Source: Apis mellifera (lineage: Eukaryota > Arthropoda > Insecta > Hymenoptera > Apidae). Taken from it: a DNA stretch of 64,000 nt. Under the pieces are notes generated by a model. It saw only the letters and a list, made by a program, of their open reading frames with translations. It made no database searches and was not told where the DNA came from. The DNA lies in assembly GCF_003254395.2 (NCBI RefSeq), contig NC_037641.1:6811001-6875000 (forward strand). The letters run 5' to 3'. Made by a program: the position numbers and the translations under genes. Positions 59,610 through 64,000 of this stretch are shown piece by piece; within the stretch, counting starts at the first letter, position 1; each line of letters starts with the position of its first letter.

Positions 59610-60630
59610 TGCGAATTATTTTTTAAATTCCTGCGATGTTTTTTTTTTGAGAAAGTTTCGAAGATTAAGAGAATGTGTAAAATCTATTTTCTATTTGGAG
59701 GAAAATATATTCGTAATCGTTTGCAGATGTTGGACGAAAGGGAGTTTCGTTCTGTCGAATAAAATTCTAATTCAAGTCGAGGCAGAGATCCAATTAATCG
59801 CGCACCATCTTAATTCCGGTAGAAATTCGTAGAAATTCGAGTCAAAGTCGATTGGCAATTACTACTTTGACGTTCCGTTTAACAAAGCTTAAGACAATTA
59901 AGGTACACGAGTTGGGGAAGATTGATTGACAAGCCACGTTTTCTCAAGCAATTTGATCTGATAATAATCTTTAAAATAGCAATGTCGTCTTTCTTCTTCG
60001 TTTTATCTTCATCGTCGATTGTTGTATTCTTCTCTATTAAAAAAGTTTCAAAAATAATACAAATCAACATACTTGCTTTATTATTCACGTAATATAAAAA
60101 ACGAACAGTATAATTCGATCGATGAACACATTATTCAAAATGGAAAAACTGTCGAATTAAAATTAAACAAAAGTGGAATATTCAATTGTTGCCACCATCA
60201 TATCTAAACGTTGCTCTCGTTTGTCCAATTATTTTCCAATATTTCCCAATAGAAAATATCACCATTCGAATTTTTACCAATTATATTTATCGTTTCATTA
60301 TCCCGAGATTCGAAGAGAAAACGAAGCGTTGCTCATCATCGCAATTTTTCAATAAGGCTAACTCGACAATCGGCTATCGAAGGTAAACATAATCGAATAA
60401 CGAAGCGAAGCTTCAATACGGTTCGTTACCTTCCATCACTCTCGATAAGATAAACTCGCCGATCGCTCCAATCGCAATTTTTCCACCATCAAATTCAATC
60501 CTCGATAACGTTTAAATTTCAATTTCGTCGCGAGTGAAAATAATAATTTTTATTCCTAAAAAAAAAAAAGAAAGAAAGAATGTATTAAAATAAGTGGCCA
60601 TAGGATACGAAAATATCAAATTTTTAAACT
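59610..60630. other. non-coding AT-rich DNA
   Basis: I see no exon. The block is AT-rich, with short frames only. Confidence 0.55.
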
Positions 60631-60639
60631 GTTCTGGGA

Positions 60640-60880
60640 ATACAATGTTTTCCCCCATAGATCCCTTCACCCGTACATATTACCGTGTGGTTATGGGGCA
60701 CGGTTGTGTACAGTGCTCGACAAGTATGGTATTCCACGAGACAGACATAAATTGCGGACAATTTTCTCTTTGAATATGTACCACTTTGTGTACCGTCTAA
60801 CCGCCTCTCTCGCCTCTGAAACGGGGAGAATAAGAGGTTAGTGGAAATCTTGTGTTCATAGAATGTTACAGAGGTAATAA
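60640..60880. promoter_or_regulatory. GC-richer conserved-looking block
   Basis: A 240-bp block rises above the AT-rich background, contains a donor-like ACAGAG|GTAATAA at about 60871, and has no single convincing coding frame. It may be a non-coding first exon or regulatory element. Confidence 0.22.
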
Positions 60881-61349
60881 TAATAATAATAATTATTCAA
60901 AGAATGGAATATATTTTGATATATTTAGAGATTCGTAGATTCAATTTCTTTTTGAAATTATTTACAAAATTATTATAAGAAAGGAAAAGAATCAATAAAT
61001 TAATTTAATTTAGATCATCATTTTGATTAATTTTTTTTTGAAAATGAAAATGAATTATTGAAAGTAAGTTTTTAATCAATTAGAGAATGTTTCTCTATTG
61101 TAATTTAATTTTCTCCCTTTCGATCGCATATTATTCTCCATAGGATATTTTATACACGTGATTATGCATAATAGTAATATTCTAACGCTCGTAAACGAAC
61201 TGAAAGTAGCATCGTAAAATTCAGTTTGTCATAGTTTCGGGACAGTTATCGCAAGAAAGTTTCTCTTGCGACAAATTGCATTAATTTTATTCGCGGTTGT
61301 CACTGTTCTCTAAGCTTCGCAGTCTCAACTCGTATCGTAATAATTTTAC

Positions 61350-61382
61350 CTGGAACCGCATCTGTGCTGCTGCACTGTTCAT
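61350..61382 (-). CDS. possible short first coding exon
   Basis: On the minus strand an ATG at 61382 reads MNSAAAQMRFQ and ends exactly at TTCCAG|GTAAAA, a good donor in phase 0. The sequence before the ATG (CTGCTCCTGTTCTCCTGTCT) is pyrimidine-rich. The same segment might therefore instead be an internal microexon entered at one of the nearby AGs. It lies in a GC-richer block (61200-61440) that also has a TCGCAAGA/TCTTGCGA hairpin near 61250. Confidence 0.3.
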
Positions 61383-62000
61383 TTTGTAACGAGAGACAGG
61401 AGAACAGGAGCAGTGAATAGCGCACGCAACACGAAACGCAAGTAGAAAAAGTAGATGAGAAGGAATCGAGAGGGGATGAAAGAATAGAGAGAAGTAACGA
61501 CGATAAAATGATGCATAACGAATTTTGTTCTAATAATTTTAATTCCGTTTCTTTAATTTAAAAATTAACAATGAATTTTTTTAATCTCAAAATTTCGTAA
61601 TATTACTCGTTTATTTAAAAAAAAAAGAAAAGGAAGAAATATCTAAATCTCTTTTATTATTAAGATTTCATTTTCCAAAGAGACGTTTAATTCTTGTTTG
61701 AATAAAAGTATCGAATTACACATCGATTCGTGCAAAATTTTAAATAATCAGAATACGAGAATACTCGGCTGAAATATCAGAAGTAAATTCAAATACAGAA
61801 GATGATAGAGCATCTTCAACATGAAAATCCATCAACTTTCCATATCGCCGTCAAAAGCGTTGTACTTAATTTAAACTGTGTACACAACCCTCCATAACTC
61901 CGTCTGTCGTCCAATAAACTCTGTACACTGAAGGAAAATTGCTTCATACACCGAAGAACTCCGCGTCTGAGTGACACTGTAGGTACCTGCATGATTTCAG

Positions 62001-62057
62001 ATCGTCTTATCGAACCGTCTAGCCCCCCCGTCTACATTCTCTCCTCACCTGTCTAAC
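62001..62057 (+). CDS. possible 57-nt microexon
   Basis: CTGCATGATTTCAG is followed by 57 nt, then AAC|GTAAGTT. The frame from the first base is open (IVLSNRLAPPSTFSPHLSN), 19 codons, phase 0-0. The minus strand of the same spot also carries a strong donor (AGACAG|GTGAGG, about 62046), so the strand is uncertain. The seven-C run inside is a risk for sequence error. Confidence 0.28.
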
Positions 62058-62064
62058 GTAAGTT

Positions 62065-63360
62065 GTCTCGTCTACCCGTATAGACAGATAAATTACACTG
62101 TTCGTGTAATGCCGTTATTCCAATTGTCCGATTCAGTTTTATATTTTTTTCTATAATTATCTTATTAACTTTTTTTTTTATTCTTCTTAATTTTAATCTT
62201 TGACTTTGAATTGAATAAAATTGAATTTTGAATTGATCCAATAATAAATGGAAAATTTGTGATATTCTCATACACATATTGATACAGATTGATCGATGAA
62301 TTTTGGATAAGTGGAAGAATTGTGTGCGTAGATACTTGAGACAGATTCTTTATTCTATTTCTTGCCGTTAATGATTCAATTATACAATTGTCTTTTTGAT
62401 AGGTAATTTCTTAATTATATATTAAATGACTTGATTGAATTGATCGTGCGTGGGTGCATTCTTGAATTTTCACGGAGGTAACTGCGAAGAAGGAAAATCG
62501 TTTGAGGAATATAAGAAGATAGAAAGAAAAAAAAAAAAAGAAAAAAAGGAGGCGAGATTATAAGGCAGAAAGGAAATTTCATGAAAATGTTGAGCGTGGT
62601 AAATATTTTATGAATATTATCGCAGACAACGACGATAGAACGGGAAAATATTGGGCTGGAATATAAATTGGTTTTCGTTTTATAGAAATGGTTTCGAAGG
62701 CAAGGAGAATATATTATCTTGATTGGAAATTTCTCTATCCTTTTTTTTTTCTTCTCGCATTGTAAAATTGAATCGTACTTTATCGCAATTGATTGATTAA
62801 TTGAAATGATAAATTTCTCTGAAATAGAAAAAAAAAGAACTTTCTAGTAATATTCAAGTAAATATAAATAAGTTTAAGCAGATTCCAAACAAATTAGCAA
62901 GATGAACAAATCTGTGCCCCCCATTTGTAGAAATTTATATTCAGTAAAAAAAATGAATAAAAATACAATAAAAAAATAAAATGAAACGGTTGTTCGCATA
63001 AATAAAGTTATGACAAACCACAGAATATGCATTTCAATCATTTGATAAAATTTTTAATAAAATTTCATTTCGAATAAATTCGTAAAAAAAAAAGAATCCA
63101 ATTTCAATAGAATTTTCCAATTAATTTAATAGAAAAAAAAAAAAAAAGTAAAAGATGTTTTAAAATATTGCAATTATTTGCTCCATTTGACGCAATAAAA
63201 ATATGATATAATCAATTATAAAGATATAGTTCATGAAAACGAGAACATCTTATCAAACAGTGGAAGAATTGGTACGATAAACGTCTCGTTCCTCATTTTT
63301 AATAATCTTCTAAACGTTCAAGCGCGACTCTTTTACGCGGGATTCAGAACGAGCGACGTT
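62065..63360. other. non-coding AT-rich DNA
   Basis: Very AT-rich with A tracts near 62529, 63085 and 63133. No exon is visible. Confidence 0.6.
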
Positions 63361-63397
63361 TTTACTCTCTCTCTCTCTCTCTCTCTTTTTTTTCCTT

Positions 63398-63640
63398 TAT
63401 TCAGCTATAAGAGCAGAAGGATTGCGGAGGATGTTTTGCCAAAGTAAAGATGGATCTGCTAATGGAACTTTTGTTATCAGTAAATTCAAGAGAACCGGCT
63501 CTCTTCAGCAAAAAGAGCGAACGCCTGAGAGAAAAAGAAGAGAGAGAGAGAGAGAGAGAGAGAAAAAAAAATACCTTTTAAGCTTCTTCCAAAGGTGGAA
63601 CCAGATTTCGCGATTCCACCATTCATTTCGATGAAAAAGA
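63398..63640 (+). CDS. possible exon after CT-rich acceptor, unrecognised
   Basis: A (CT)n/T tract ends in TTTATTCAG and is followed by an open frame reading IRAEGLRRMFCQSKDGSANG, TFVISKFKRTGSLQQKERTP and then an Arg/Glu repeat made by a GA microsatellite (63538-63562). It runs on to a TGA at about 63634. The acceptor is good. The low-complexity tail and lack of a clear donor weaken the case. A second frame is also open (MDLLMELLLSVNSREPALFS). Confidence 0.28.
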
Positions 63641-63689
63641 TCGCGTGCTGCTTTTCGTTTTTCTCTTTTTTTTTTCTCCCCCTTCTTTC

Positions 63690-64000
63690 CTTCTTTTTTT
63701 TTTTTTTTTTTTTTATTCCTTTAATGAACATTCATCGGCGGTGTGTTAAAGTGTTACGAGACGTTATGCATTAAACGAGATAAAATTATGATTAATCTCG
63801 ACAGAGGTGGAAATTTTATCGGATTTTCCACGATAATTCGATCGATCGATAATCTATATCAACGAATCGACGAATTATTGATTTATTTCGAGACTTTTCA
63901 CTCGTACAATTTTACAATCTTTATGCCAAATAAATATATATTCGTAAAAAATTTACTTGCAAACTTGTATTTAAACTTCGATTAAATACAAAAATTCTTC
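63690..64000. other. poly-T tract and non-coding window end
   Basis: A run of about 24 T lies near 63693-63714, followed by AT-rich sequence with an open frame that has no splice signals. Confidence 0.5.

Noticed and set aside
1..64000. Transposase, reverse transcriptase or other complete mobile-element genes
   Set aside because: No recognisable domain motif or terminal inverted repeat of known bee mariner type was seen. The repeats found are local duplications or hairpins without coding capacity.

Overview
The window is AT-rich, intron-dominated animal DNA. It has many TCGA/CGA words, long poly-T and microsatellite tracts, GT-AG splice sites, and short exons separated by kilobases of non-coding sequence. 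The base composition, the high CpG content despite low GC, and a recognisable insect-type exon pair together suggest a hymenopteran, most likely a bee such as Apis. That assignment is an inference. There are no bacterial-type operons, CRISPR arrays, rRNA genes or convincing tRNAs. Most long open frames are by-products of pyrimidine-rich or CpG-rich stretches. The real coding exons are mostly shorter than 60 codons or lack their own ATG.

Best-supported coding content. (1) Plus strand, 24649-24776 and 25951-26034: two consecutive exons of a PDZ-GEF/RapGEF2-type Rap exchange factor (Drosophila Gef26/dizzy), encoding the N-terminal cyclic-nucleotide-binding-like domain. Splice phases match exactly. 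The 5' start and all later exons were not found, so the flanking introns are very long or run off the window. (2) Minus strand, 9534-9839: a clean 102-codon phase 0-0 internal exon of a protein I do not recognise. A possible alternative terminal exon lies at 12271-12468, also entered in phase 0, and a possible downstream C-terminal exon at 8836-9063. (3) Minus strand, 52079-52431: the C-terminal exon of an unrecognised Ser-rich protein, split between two frames at a six-base C/G homopolymer.

Candidate first exons and promoters. These are 25126-25222 (an intronic TATA-like/initiator pair inside the RapGEF gene), 29490-31834 (a CpG-rich 5' exon with a strong donor), 54452-54860 (a TATA box followed by a GGGA repeat), 40600-41070 and 50200-50420. 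Weaker exon candidates are at 23816-23972, 42540-42698, 44239-44353, 58047-58236, 61350-61382 (minus) and 62001-62057. Position 57360 carries a textbook recursive-splice motif followed by a 63-nt open segment and a second donor.

Repeats. Local tandem duplications with units of about 120-250 bp occur at 9122-9371, 14192-14950, 18640-19230, 38888-39270, 43442-44240 and 49030-49315. A near-perfect 146-bp palindrome sits at 50842-50987, and a ~260-bp-arm inverted repeat at 58658-59601 has a third dispersed copy near 57755. Perfect palindromes of 28 bp and 22 bp lie at 40008-40035 and 19987-20008.
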